Shown: piece by piece, positions 44,153 to 52,576 of the stretch
How the letters are laid out: each line of letters starts with the position of its first letter
How positions within the stretch are numbered: position 1 is the stretch's first letter
DNA from: Paraburkholderia sp041321145
GTDB lineage: Bacteria; Pseudomonadota; Gammaproteobacteria; Burkholderiales; Burkholderiaceae
DNA: 64,000 bases
Direction of reading: 5' to 3'
Assembly (NCBI RefSeq): GCF_041321145.1
Contig: NZ_JBGGWA010000004.1
Location: forward strand, 496,001-560,000
Translations under genes and position numbers: made by a program
The notes under the pieces: generated by a model
Told to the model about the DNA's origin: nothing
Database searches by the model: none
The model's input: the letters and a program-made list of their open reading frames with translations, nothing else

Positions 44153-44175
44153 TTTCGAACATTTGATGTTCGAAA
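44153..44175. promoter_or_regulatory. GlpR-type half sites forming a perfect dyad
   Basis: TTTCGAACAT, three bases, ATGTTCGAAA: perfect 10-base arms. The halves CGAACAT and ATGTTCG are the GlpR half-site in outward order, as if two tandem operators abut. Phase with operator 1 suggests a cooperative array. Confidence 0.6.
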
Positions 44176-44359
44176 TAGGCACAGCGCCTCGATCTGCGAA
44201 GGCTAAGTTGAAATACACAAAGTTGCAAGCTGCCAAAAAAATACAACACAATTCAGCTAAAGTAGTACGCTTGACATCGTCCGGACACACATCCGTGCCC
44301 ACGATGTCACTATTAAAAACACGCTGTGTGAACGCGCGTTCGCATCCAAGGAAAAATGC

Positions 44360-45130
44360 ATGTGGCAGGAAGACCGTCATCAGAGAATTCGTGCGTTGCT
44401 CTCTACGCTTCAGCGCGTGTCGACCGAACGGATCATGGCGGACCTGGGCGTGTCGCGCGAAACCGTGCGGCGCGATCTGCTCGATCTGGAAGCGCTCGGC
44501 GAACTACGCCGCGTGCATGGCGGCGCGATCAAACCCGCCGACGAGGCGCCGATCGCCGAGCGTGCCCACACGCGCGTCAAATCCAAAACAGCGATCGCCA
44601 AGGCGGCCACCGGGTTGATCGCGAGCGGCCAGACACTGTTCATCGATGCGGGCACGACCACTGCGGCGCTCGCTGAAGAGCTGGCGAAACTGGCGAACCT
44701 GACAATCGTCACCAATTCCATCGACGTCGCGCTGAAAATGCGCGGCGCCGTAGAACAAACGGAAGCGGCCAACGAAGTCATCTTGTTAGGCGGCTCAATC
44801 AGCGATCGCGCCATGGCGACCACCGGCGCCACCACCGTGCTCGACATCCAGCGCTATCGTGCGGATATGGCATTGCTCTCGCCGGTCGGCATCGATCACC
44901 GGCATGGCGCGACCAACTACGATCACGCCGAAACCGAAGTGGCGCGCGCCATGGTCGCAAATGCCGACCGCGTGGTGATCCTCGCCGACTACAGCAAGAT
45001 CGGCCAGCGCAGCCGGATCTCGTACTGCCCGCTCGATCGGATCGATGTGCTCGTCACCAACAAAAAGGCGGCCGAAGCCGCCGACTTTGCAGCGCTGAAA
45101 AAGAAACTGGAAGAGATCGTTCTGGCTTAG
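44360..45130 (+). CDS. DeoR/GlpR-family transcriptional repressor
   Basis: 256 residues. N-terminal DeoR helix-turn-helix (RVSTERIMADLGVSRETVRRDLLDLEALGELRRVHGGA) and C-terminal sugar-phosphate sensor with DAGTTTAALAEEL and NSIDVALKM. DeoR members bind phosphorylated effectors. The matching operators just upstream and the UgpQ gene make sn-glycerol-3-phosphate the most likely effector. It is divergent from ugpQ and probably represses both itself and the ABC cluster. Confidence 0.92.
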   Translation: MWQEDRHQRIRALLSTLQRVSTERIMADLGVSRETVRRDLLDLEALGELRRVHGGAIKPADEAPIAERAHTRVKSKTAIAKAATGLIASGQTLFIDAGTTTAALAEELAKLANLTIVTNSIDVALKMRGAVEQTEAANEVILLGGSISDRAMATTGATTVLDIQRYRADMALLSPVGIDHRHGATNYDHAETEVARAMVANADRVVILADYSKIGQRSRISYCPLDRIDVLVTNKKAAEAADFAALKKKLEEIVLA

Positions 45131-45139
45131 GGCTTCGCC

Positions 45140-46807
45140 CTATTCCTTCGCATGCAGCGTATCGAGCACACGCTTACGCAAGCGCGTGTCGTGCAGCGCA
45201 CCAGCTGCGTCGAGTACCGGATAGGCCGTCGAGCAAAACAGCGAATTGAGCCGCTTCATGTCGCTGATCAGATCCAGATGCAACGCGCTCGTCTCGATGC
45301 TGCGCAGACTTTGTCCCGCAAGCCGGTCCAGGTGCTTGTATGAATACGCGCGCTCCAGGTCGCGAAACCGCTCTTTCTCCGCCAGAAGACGCTCGGCGCA
45401 ACGCAGATCGTTGTTAAGAAACACCGACAGCCCAAGCTGCAGATTGCTGACGAGCCGTGCCTGCAAGTCGTCCAGTTCGCCCAGCCCCTCCTCCGAAAAC
45501 GACAGCCGGTGCGCGATTTTCTTTTCCTCGATATCGCCAACGATCCGCTCGATGATATCGCCCGCGTGCTCCAGGTTGATTGTCAACGAGATGATGTCGG
45601 TCCAGCGGCGGCTGTCGGCTTCGTCGAGTTGCTCGCGGGAGATCAGCGTCAGATAGTTTTTGACCGCGGCGTAGAGTTCGTCCACGTCGTCGTCCATACG
45701 GACCGTTTCGCGCGCCTTCTCGAGGCTGTTGTGATGGATCAGATCCGCGACGTTGTCGAGCATGGTGCGCACGATGTCGCCGATGCGCAGCACCTCACGT
45801 GCGGCATGCGCGAGCGCGAGTGTGGGCGTGGGAAGCGCGGCGGCATCCAGATGCAGCGGCCGCAACTCGCCGTTCGGCAGCGGCCGGTCCGGCAAGACCC
45901 GCGTGCAGATGCGCGCCACCGGATCGATCAGCGACAGGCACGCGCAGCAACGCAGCGTGTTGTAGATCACATGAAAGCCGACCACCGCCTCGCGTGGATT
46001 CGCAATCAGCACCGGCAACCCGCGTGCAAGCAGGGGTGCGAACGGCAGGATCAGCAGCGCGCCGGTCAGCTTGAACGCCAGACTGCCCAACGCCAGACGC
46101 TGCGCCGCCGTGTTCTGCGCGAGCGTACCCATCAGCGCCAGCAAGCCGCTGCCGAGATTCGCGCCGATCACGAGACACAGCGCCACCTTCAACGAGATCA
46201 CGCCGGACGAGGCGAGCGTCGCGGTCAGCAAAACCGCCGCGAGACTCGAATAGGAGAGTATTGCAAACGCCGCGCCGACCAGCGCGTCGAGCATGGTGTC
46301 GCCGGTCAGGGCGCCGAACATCACGCGCACGCCGGCAGCTTGCATCATCGGCTGGGCGGCTTCGACGATCAGGTGCAGCGCCAGCAGGATCAAACCGAGG
46401 CCGATCAGTGTACGGCCAACCTGGCCGAGGCGGGTCTGCTTGCGCGACAGGAAGAGCGGCACGCCGAACAGAATCAGGATCGGCGACAGCCATGACAGAT
46501 CGAGTGTCAGTACTCGCGCCATCAACGCGGTGCCGACGTCGGCGCCCAGCATGATCGCGAGGCCGCTGGTGAGCGGCAATAGTCCTTGGGCCGCGAACGA
46601 GGTGACGATCACCGCGGTGGCATTGCTGCTCTGCACGAGACTCGTGACGCCGACGCCCGCGAGGAAGGCCCGCCAGCGGCTGCTGGTGCTGCGCCCGAGC
46701 ACGCTGCGCAGATCCACGCCGAGGACCCGCAGGATGCCGGTACGTACGATGTGCGACCCCCACACGAGGAGCGCGACACCGGCCAGAAGGTTAAGGAGAA
46801 TCAACAT
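45140..46807 (-). CDS. Na/Pi-cotransporter family protein with PhoU-like domain
   Basis: 555 residues from MLILLNLLAGVALLVWG; the 58 upstream residues read as non-coding. The NptA/YjbB core has two inverted repeats with SLVQSSNATAVIVTSFAAQGLLP and the second QSS-like SYSSLAAVLLTATLASSG, and eight to ten helices. A soluble C-terminal PhoU-like helical region follows (DDVDELYAAVKNYLTLIS...). E. coli YjbB of this architecture exports phosphate. A Pi-export or balancing role beside a phosphodiester-using cluster is plausible. Convergent with the regulator gene, 9 bases apart. Confidence 0.9.
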   Translation of the reverse strand: MLILLNLLAGVALLVWGSHIVRTGILRVLGVDLRSVLGRSTSSRWRAFLAGVGVTSLVQSSNATAVIVTSFAAQGLLPLTSGLAIMLGADVGTALMARVLTLDLSWLSPILILFGVPLFLSRKQTRLGQVGRTLIGLGLILLALHLIVEAAQPMMQAAGVRVMFGALTGDTMLDALVGAAFAILSYSSLAAVLLTATLASSGVISLKVALCLVIGANLGSGLLALMGTLAQNTAAQRLALGSLAFKLTGALLILPFAPLLARGLPVLIANPREAVVGFHVIYNTLRCCACLSLIDPVARICTRVLPDRPLPNGELRPLHLDAAALPTPTLALAHAAREVLRIGDIVRTMLDNVADLIHHNSLEKARETVRMDDDVDELYAAVKNYLTLISREQLDEADSRRWTDIISLTINLEHAGDIIERIVGDIEEKKIAHRLSFSEEGLGELDDLQARLVSNLQLGLSVFLNNDLRCAERLLAEKERFRDLERAYSYKHLDRLAGQSLRSIETSALHLDLISDMKRLNSLFCSTAYPVLDAAGALHDTRLRKRVLDTLHAKE

Positions 46808-47029
46808 AAAGCACTGCGTATCCGTTCCTGCTGCCATGACCGAACCGCATGCCGCGCGAACCGGCACGGGGGCGTATATGACAGTAGTGTTGCACATTTT
46901 TGCCATATTGTAATTTTGTGCTTTTAAATATACGCTCGTGCAAAGCTGTGGATTGTTGTGTGCCGGCTCATAGCCCGCCACGCCATTCGCTCGACCACTT
47001 AGTTCGCCACCTGATCACGAGGACGCTGG

Positions 47030-47713
47030 ATGAGCCGCAACCTTGCGCTGTTCGACCTGGACCACACGCTGCTGCCGCTCGACAGCGATCAGGCGTGGGC
47101 CCACTTCATCGCCGGATTGGGTATAGAAGGCGCTGCGCGGCACGCGGAAGAAATCGACGATTACTACCGGCGGTATGTCGCCGGCACGCTCGACATGGCC
47201 GCCTATCTGAACTACACATTGGCGCCCCTCGCCCGCCATTCGCGCGCGCAACTCGACGCGTGGCACGCGCAGTTCATGCAGGATGTGATTACGCCGGCCA
47301 TCCTGCCGGCGGCGCGCGAACTCGTGCAACGTCATCTCGAAGCGGGTGACTTGTGCTGCATCGTCACCGCCACCAATGTGTTCATTACGAAGCCGATCGG
47401 CAAGGCGCTCGGCTTCGAACATCTGCTGGGGATCGATCTGGGCACGGAAGGCGGCGATCCTCTGGCGCGCTTTACCGGAAGCGCAGTCGGCGTGCCTACC
47501 TTCCGGGAAGGCAAGATCACGCGCACCGAGAGCTGGCTGGCCTCCCTCGGCCATCGCCTGCAAGATTTTCCGCGGAGCTACTTCTATAGCGATTCGATCA
47601 ACGACGTGCCCTTGCTGGAGCACGTCACGCATCCGGTCGCGACCAATCCCGACCCGCGTCTGCGTGTCATCGCGGCGGATCGCGGCTGGCCAGTGATCGA
47701 GTTGTTTGCTTGA
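47030..47713 (+). CDS. HAD-superfamily IB hydrolase (SerB-like phosphatase)
   Basis: 227 residues. Motif I NLALFDLDHTLLPLDSD supplies the nucleophile and acid Asp. Motif II is VTATN and motif IV is FYSDSINDVPLLEHV, with GKITRTESWLASLG between. This is the HAD-IB group that includes phosphoserine phosphatase and lipid-phosphate phosphatases; the substrate is not known. The N terminus matches Burkholderia proteins annotated as HAD-IB family. Divergent from the Na/Pi gene with a 222-base gap. Confidence 0.92.
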   Translation: MSRNLALFDLDHTLLPLDSDQAWAHFIAGLGIEGAARHAEEIDDYYRRYVAGTLDMAAYLNYTLAPLARHSRAQLDAWHAQFMQDVITPAILPAARELVQRHLEAGDLCCIVTATNVFITKPIGKALGFEHLLGIDLGTEGGDPLARFTGSAVGVPTFREGKITRTESWLASLGHRLQDFPRSYFYSDSINDVPLLEHVTHPVATNPDPRLRVIAADRGWPVIELFA

Positions 47714-47782
47714 GGGTCAACGGCGGTTTGCGCGCGCGTGGCGGCAGTCCGCTTGCCGCTTGTACCACCTGGGCCGTAACAG

Positions 47783-48652
47783 CTACACGCGGCCTTTCCA
47801 CGGCACCAGCCGCCGTTCCAGCGTACGCATGCCGAGATCGAACAGCCACGCAATCAGCCCGATCAGCACAATGCCCATCACCACCACGTCGGTACGCAGA
47901 AAGCTCGACGCGTTGAGCACCATCTGACCGAGGCCGGCCGTGGCCGCGACCATTTCGGCGGCAACCAGGGTCGTCCAGCCGAAGCCGATCGCGATACGCA
48001 GGCCGGTCAGAATCTCCGGCAACGCGGCCGGCAAGACCACATATCGCACGATCTGCGCAAATCGGCCGCCCAGCGAATACGCTGCATGAATCTGCTCGAT
48101 GGTCGCGCTGCGCACACCGGCGCGCGCTGCCATCGCAATCGGCGCGAAACAGGCGAGGTAGATCACGACGAGCTTCGCCGTCTCGTCGATGCCGAACCAG
48201 ATCACCACCAGCGGCAGATACGCAAGCGGCGGTAACGGCCGGTAGAACTCCAGCGGGGGATCGAGCAAGCCGCGTGCGACCCGGCTCACGCCCATCAATA
48301 TCCCGACCGGCACCGCCGTTACCGCGGCCAGCGCGAACGCGCCGAACACGCGCAGCGCGCTCCATGCGAGATGCTCGGAGAGCGGCAAGCCGCCTTGAAT
48401 ACGTCCGTGCCATGCGTCCAGAAACGCGGCCCAAACGGCCTCGGGTGTTGGCAGGAACAACGGCGGCAGCCAATGCAGATGAGTCGCCAGCCACCACAGC
48501 GCCGCAAGCGTTGTTACCGAGACCGCGCTGAGTGCCGCGGTCGGTCCTTCGCCCGGCAAGCGCCAGCCGCGTACCGGCCGCGCTATACGTCGACGCGGCT
48601 CGCTTGCCTGGGTCAGAGGCACATTGCCCAAGGATTCACGCGAAGCCGTCAC
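47783..48652 (-). CDS. tauC: Taurine/aliphatic sulfonate ABC permease
   Basis: 289 residues with six helices of the SsuC/TauC type. Coupling motif EIHAAYSLGGRFAQIVRYVVLPAALPEILTGL-like stretch and VLNASSFLRTDVVVMGIVLIG are diagnostic. Start overlaps the tauB stop by 4 bases. Last gene of tauABC; no tauD dioxygenase follows. Confidence 0.93.
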   Translation of the reverse strand: MTASRESLGNVPLTQASEPRRRIARPVRGWRLPGEGPTAALSAVSVTTLAALWWLATHLHWLPPLFLPTPEAVWAAFLDAWHGRIQGGLPLSEHLAWSALRVFGAFALAAVTAVPVGILMGVSRVARGLLDPPLEFYRPLPPLAYLPLVVIWFGIDETAKLVVIYLACFAPIAMAARAGVRSATIEQIHAAYSLGGRFAQIVRYVVLPAALPEILTGLRIAIGFGWTTLVAAEMVAATAGLGQMVLNASSFLRTDVVVMGIVLIGLIAWLFDLGMRTLERRLVPWKGRV

Positions 48653-49455
48653 GACACCCCCTCTTCCTGATTCCGTTCACTCCGTTCGTGCAAGCGGCAC
48701 ACCAACCGCTCGCGCCATTCGATGAAATCCGGCGACGACTTCACCGCGCGTGCGTCGCGTGTCCCGAGAAAACGTCGCGCGAACGGCAGGTCGTAGCTCT
48801 CGGCGATACGGCCCGGCCCCGGCGTCATCACGACGAGACGGGTCGCCAGAAACAGGGCTTCCTCGACGCTGTGCGTAATGAAGAACACCGTCTTGCGCGT
48901 GCGGCCCCAAACGTCGAGCACGAGTTCCTGCATCGACTCGCGCGTCATCGCATCGAGCGCCCCCATCGGTTCGTCCATCAGCAAGACTTGCGGATCGCTT
49001 GCCAGCGCACGTGCAATGCCCACGCGCTGCTGCATGCCGCCCGACAGCGCATAAACCCGCGAACGGGCCTGCTTCTCGAGCCCGACCCACGCCAGCATCT
49101 CCAGCGCGATGCGCTCGCGCTGTGCCTTCGGCACGTGCTTAAAGCGCAAGCCGAGCGCGACATTCTGGAGCACGTTGAGCCAGGGCATCAGCGCGTATTT
49201 CTGGAACACGACACCACGATCCGCGCCAGGCCCGAGCACGGGTTCACCGTTCAGACGCACCTCACCTCGGGTGGGCTGAATGAAGCCGGCGATGCAGTTC
49301 AGCAAGGTTGTCTTGCCGCAGCCCGACGCGCCTAGCGCGACGACAAACTCACCCGGCTCGATGTGCAGATCGACATCAGCGAGCGCGACGTGCGGCGTCG
49401 CATCACGTGCGCCGTCGTAGGCGACGTGCAGTTGCCGGATATCAAGTCCGCTCAT
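48649..49455 (-). CDS. tauB: Taurine/aliphatic sulfonate ABC ATPase
   Basis: 268 residues. Walker A GASGCGKTTLLNCIAGF, Q-loop VFQKYALMPWLNVLQN, signature LSGGMQQRVGIARALA, Walker B LLMDEPMGALDA and the switch His FITHSVEEAL. The VFQ..ALMPWLNV and TRLVVMTPGPGRI segments are typical of the nitrate/sulfonate/taurine ATPases. Follows tauA by 41 bases. Confidence 0.94.
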   Translation of the reverse strand: MSGLDIRQLHVAYDGARDATPHVALADVDLHIEPGEFVVALGASGCGKTTLLNCIAGFIQPTRGEVRLNGEPVLGPGADRGVVFQKYALMPWLNVLQNVALGLRFKHVPKAQRERIALEMLAWVGLEKQARSRVYALSGGMQQRVGIARALASDPQVLLMDEPMGALDAMTRESMQELVLDVWGRTRKTVFFITHSVEEALFLATRLVVMTPGPGRIAESYDLPFARRFLGTRDARAVKSSPDFIEWRERLVCRLHERSERNQEEGVS

Positions 49456-49496
49456 CGCCAGGCCTCATGATGCTGATGGAGAACCATGTTCAAAGC

Positions 49497-50519
49497 TCAA
49501 TGCGCGACGCGCTGCACGAACTGGGGATCGACGCCGGTCGAGTAATCGGCCAGTACGTTCTGAATCGTGCCTTGCGTCTTCAGAAACGCTGCGGTTGCGG
49601 CCAGCGATTTCGCCGCACCCGATTGCGCGCCGCCACCAAGCCATGCATTCGACGCCTGCTGTGCCGGCGTCGGGAACGCGTACAACGCGAGGCTCGCCGG
49701 CACGTCCTGTGCGGTGGCGCCGGACTCCTTCGCAACGGCCTCGACCTGCGGCGAGGTCGCGCTCCATGCCGACGTGTGATCGCGATAGCTCGCATCGGTC
49801 TCGGCCAGCACCTTCACGAAACGCGCGACGAACTCGGCGTTCTGGCTAGCGAACTTGCGATCGACAACGAAGCCGTCGAAAGTCGCCTTACCGGTTTGCT
49901 GAGCAACCTGTCCCGATGTGATCAGCACCTTGCCGTTTTTCTTCACCTTCGCCAGAACAGGGTCCCAGATGTAAGTCGCGTCAATGTCGCCGCGCTCCCA
50001 TGCCGCCGCAACTTCGGGCGGCCGCAGATTGACGATCTTTACCTGCGACGGATTCACACCGGCGTTCTGCAGCGCGACCAGCGTATGAAAGTGCGTGGTC
50101 GACACGAACGGCACGCCGATCTTCTTGCCCTTCAGGCCTGCGACGCTGTTGACGTTGGAACCGTCGCGCGCTACCAGCGCTTCGGCGTCGTTGATGTTGT
50201 CGAGGATCCAGAACAACGATATATCGACGCCTTGCGACAGTCCTGCGGCGATCGGACTCGACCCCGCTTCGCCGAGTTGCACCGAACCCGAGGCCAGCGC
50301 GCGAATCACGTCGGCGCCGCTGCCGAGTTTGCGATAGGTGACCTGATAGCCAGTGGCTTTCTCGACCTCGCCGGTGGCCTGCGCGTAGCGCCACGGCACG
50401 ACCATGTCCTGATACGCGATCACGACTTCTTTGGTGCCGGCCTGCGCGACAGAGGCAAACGGCGCGGACAGTGCGAGCATCGTGGCGAAAGCGGTGAGCG
50501 GACGGAGGAAGCGATTCAT
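49497..50519 (-). CDS. tauA: Taurine ABC transporter substrate-binding protein
   Basis: 340 residues with a Sec signal peptide (cleavage near AQAGTKEV). TauA hallmarks: VVIAYQDMVVPWRYAQATGEVEKATGY, SGADVIRALASGSVQLGEAGSSPIAAGLSQGVDISLFWI, KIGVPFVSTTHFHTL and PPEVAAAWERGDIDATYIWDPVLAKV. It captures taurine or related sulfonates in the periplasm for TauBC. First gene of the leftward tau operon. Confidence 0.95.
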   Translation of the reverse strand: MNRFLRPLTAFATMLALSAPFASVAQAGTKEVVIAYQDMVVPWRYAQATGEVEKATGYQVTYRKLGSGADVIRALASGSVQLGEAGSSPIAAGLSQGVDISLFWILDNINDAEALVARDGSNVNSVAGLKGKKIGVPFVSTTHFHTLVALQNAGVNPSQVKIVNLRPPEVAAAWERGDIDATYIWDPVLAKVKKNGKVLITSGQVAQQTGKATFDGFVVDRKFASQNAEFVARFVKVLAETDASYRDHTSAWSATSPQVEAVAKESGATAQDVPASLALYAFPTPAQQASNAWLGGGAQSGAAKSLAATAAFLKTQGTIQNVLADYSTGVDPQFVQRVAH

Positions 50520-50589
50520 CGGGAAACCCCTTTAGCGTGTGTCGTGTGGGAGGCTTTCGACTATAGGGAGTTTGTCAGCGGGTGGCTCC

Positions 50590-50611
50590 AATTAATCCGC
50601 AATTGCTAATT
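50590..50611. promoter_or_regulatory. Palindromic site upstream of tauA
   Basis: AATTA (50590-50594) and TAATT (50607-50611) flank GCAATTGC (50599-50606), itself a palindrome. It lies about 70-90 bases before the tauA start in a patch more AT-rich than its surroundings. It is a candidate operator for the sulfur-control regulator; CysB/Cbl is a guess from the pathway. The rest of the roughly 240-base gap shows nothing. Confidence 0.4.
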
Positions 50612-50759
50612 ACGCTGTTCGAGCATTGCTTTGCACGTTGAGTTGGATAGCTGCGACAGTTGCGATGCTGCGGGTCGGTTCAAGCGCATGATGGCGGACC
50701 GGGATGCCTCGGCGCAAGCTGGCCATTCGGCAGATTGACCGCGCGTTGGGCGCAGCGGG

Positions 50760-51239
50760 ATGATCCTCGCATTGCCCACACTTCGCATTCCTATGATCGT
50801 CCTCCTTAGCCGTTTGAGCTGGTTGTTCTTTAACGTCGGTGTACCAGTGTTCGCGCCGATTGCCCTGCTGCCCTTGTTGAGCTTCTCGCGTTTCTTTCGG
50901 CACGCGTCGAAAGGCATCGCGACGAGAGCCATTCAGGACGGACAGCTACTGTGGGTTGTCATTTCGATGTGCGCCAGCGCGTGCTATGAGATCGGCTGCG
51001 CGTTGGGCGAAGCGTCCACGAATAGCACGCTCGCTTTCATGCTTGCGGGACTGCTCTGGCACGTGCTCTTTATCGTCGTGGCGTCCATACTCGTGTCGTT
51101 CGCCGCGGCCGATTCGGTATCCCGACCGGCATATGGCGGCAGCGAGAAAACGCGTGACCGACGGCTGATGTGGCTTTCACTGTTGATGACGACAATCGTC
51201 GCCGCCTCTTTCTCCATATCTCATTATTCGTTAACCTAA
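50760..51239 (+). CDS. Orphan membrane protein of unknown function
   Basis: Up to 159 residues; an ATG at 50793 (MIVLLSRLSWLFF) may be the true start. About four hydrophobic helices: residues 12-40, 62-85, 92-115 and 137-153. No family was recognised. Codon use is less GC-biased than in the neighbouring tau and lip genes (many TTG, CTT, TTT), which hints at recent acquisition or weak constraint. It lies head to head with tauA and is followed closely by a 44-residue gene. Confidence 0.55.
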   Translation: MILALPTLRIPMIVLLSRLSWLFFNVGVPVFAPIALLPLLSFSRFFRHASKGIATRAIQDGQLLWVVISMCASACYEIGCALGEASTNSTLAFMLAGLLWHVLFIVVASILVSFAAADSVSRPAYGGSEKTRDRRLMWLSLLMTTIVAASFSISHYSLT

Positions 51240-51259
51240 CTAAACTGGACTCGTTGGGC

Positions 51260-51265
51260 TATACT
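51260..51265 (+). promoter_or_regulatory. Candidate -10 element of the 44-residue gene
   Basis: TATACT preceded by GGGC, 30 bases before the ATG; no clear -35 is seen at 16-18 bases. Confidence 0.4.
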
Positions 51266-51295
51266 TTGTCACCACGCCTCACAGGGAGAACTCGC

Positions 51296-51430
51296 ATGCC
51301 CAATCTGATCGACTACATCATCGAGAACCGTGCGTTTCGCGATCGCTTTATCGACCTCATGTACCCCTTCACGATCATCGGCGGAACGCTGGCCTCGATC
51401 TCAATGCTGCTCGCGCGATACTACCGGTAG
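51296..51430 (+). CDS. 44-residue single-pass membrane peptide
   Basis: Starts MPNLIDYIIENRAFRDRFIDL with AGGGAG ten bases before the ATG. A polar, amphipathic N-terminal half is followed by one transmembrane helix (about 22-40, MYPFTIIGGTLASISMLLA) and a basic end ARYYR. A TATACT box lies 30 bases upstream and an intrinsic terminator 65 bases downstream. So it looks like a complete one-gene transcription unit. Family and function are unknown. Confidence 0.7.
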   Translation: MPNLIDYIIENRAFRDRFIDLMYPFTIIGGTLASISMLLARYYR

Positions 51431-51492
51431 CTCACGCGAGCAGACCGCCAAGGCCTGACTCTAGCGTCAAAAGCCAGCCTGCCAAAAACCAC

Positions 51493-51525
51493 AAAGCCCG
51501 CAACACGTGCGGGCTTTGCTTTTTT
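51493..51525. terminator. Intrinsic terminator between the 44-residue gene and lipA
   Basis: AAGCCCGCA / TGCGGGCTT hairpin with a 5-base loop, followed on the plus strand by GCTTTTTT and on the minus strand by TGTGGTTTTT. It can serve both convergent units. Confidence 0.85.
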
Positions 51526-51549
51526 CAAACAGACAACAAGTCAAACCGT

Positions 51550-52563
51550 TCAGACCACGCCGGCTCCATGCGCCTGCAAATCGGCATGATAGCTCGAGCG
51601 AACCATGGCACCTACCGCTGCGTGCGTGAAGCCCATCTTGTACGCCTCTTCCTCGTACATCTTGAACGTGTCCGGATGCACATACGAGCGCACCGGCAAA
51701 TGATGCTCCGACGGTTGCAGATACTGGCCGATCGTCAGCATGTCCACATCGTGTTCGCGCAGATCGCGCATCACTTGCAGGATTTCTTCTTCGGTTTCGC
51801 CGAGGCCGACCATCAAGCCGGACTTGGTGGCGACGTCCGGATGCAGTGCCTTGAAATCCTTGAGCAGCTTCAGCGAATGCGCGTAATCCGAACCCGGGCG
51901 CGCTTCCTTGTACAAACGCGGTACCGTTTCAAGGTTGTGGTTCATCACATCGGGCGGTGCGGCGTTCAGAATGCCGATCGCGCGATCCAGACGACCACGG
52001 AAGTCCGGTGTCAGAATTTCGATGCGGGTTTCCGGCGAGAGCTCACGCGTCTGACGGATACATTCCACGAAGTGAGCCGCGCCACCGTCGCGCAAATCGT
52101 CGCGATCGACGCTCGTGATCACCACGTATTTCAGCTTCAGCGCGGCGATGGTGCGAGCCAGGTTGCCCGGCTCATCCGCATCGAGCGGATCGGGACGGCC
52201 ATGGCCGACGTCGCAGAACGGGCAGCGGCGCGTGCACTTGTCGCCCATGATCATGAACGTCGCGGTGCCCTTGCCGAAGCATTCGCCGATGTTCGGGCAG
52301 CTCGCTTCTTCGCATACCGTGTGCAGGTTGTGCTCACGCAGAATCTGCTTGATTTCGTAGAAACGCGAATTGCCGGTGGCCGCTTTGACGCGGATCCAAT
52401 CCGGCTTCTTGAGCTTTTCGATCGGGACGATCTTGATGGGAATACGAGCGGTTTTGGCTTGCGCCTTCTGCTTCGCAGTGGCGTCGTACGCCGGGGCTGC
52501 GGCGGTAGCCGACGCGGTATCAGGAGCGGCAGAGCCTGCGAGGTTCGCGGTAACGTCAGTCAT
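51550..52563 (-). CDS. lipA: Lipoyl synthase
   Basis: 337 residues from MTDVTANLAG; the longer frame runs into lipB and was rejected. The auxiliary cluster motif is CEEASCPNIGEC and the radical-SAM motif CTRRCPFC; the terminal Arg-Ser-Ser-Tyr substrate motif is seen as MVRSSYHAD. It inserts two sulfurs into octanoyl chains on lipoyl domains. An Ala-rich N-terminal extension of about 45 residues precedes the conserved part. Downstream of lipB by 13 bases. Confidence 0.97.
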   Translation of the reverse strand: MTDVTANLAGSAAPDTASATAAAPAYDATAKQKAQAKTARIPIKIVPIEKLKKPDWIRVKAATGNSRFYEIKQILREHNLHTVCEEASCPNIGECFGKGTATFMIMGDKCTRRCPFCDVGHGRPDPLDADEPGNLARTIAALKLKYVVITSVDRDDLRDGGAAHFVECIRQTRELSPETRIEILTPDFRGRLDRAIGILNAAPPDVMNHNLETVPRLYKEARPGSDYAHSLKLLKDFKALHPDVATKSGLMVGLGETEEEILQVMRDLREHDVDMLTIGQYLQPSEHHLPVRSYVHPDTFKMYEEEAYKMGFTHAAVGAMVRSSYHADLQAHGAGVV

Positions 52564-52576
52564 TCGTTCGGTCCAG

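Larger units (their letters stand above)
43800..44359. promoter_or_regulatory. Divergent regulatory region between ugpQ and the GlpR-like gene
   Basis: 560 bases without a gene, AT-rich from about 44100 on. It holds GlpR-type operators (44125-44142 and 44153-44175) and a wider dyad GACATCGT / ACGATGTC (44273-44280 and 44301-44308). On the minus strand TTTAAT near 43830 is a possible -10 for ugpQ; on the plus strand TTGCAA (about 44223) and CACAAT could serve the regulator. None of the promoters is convincing. Confidence 0.5.
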
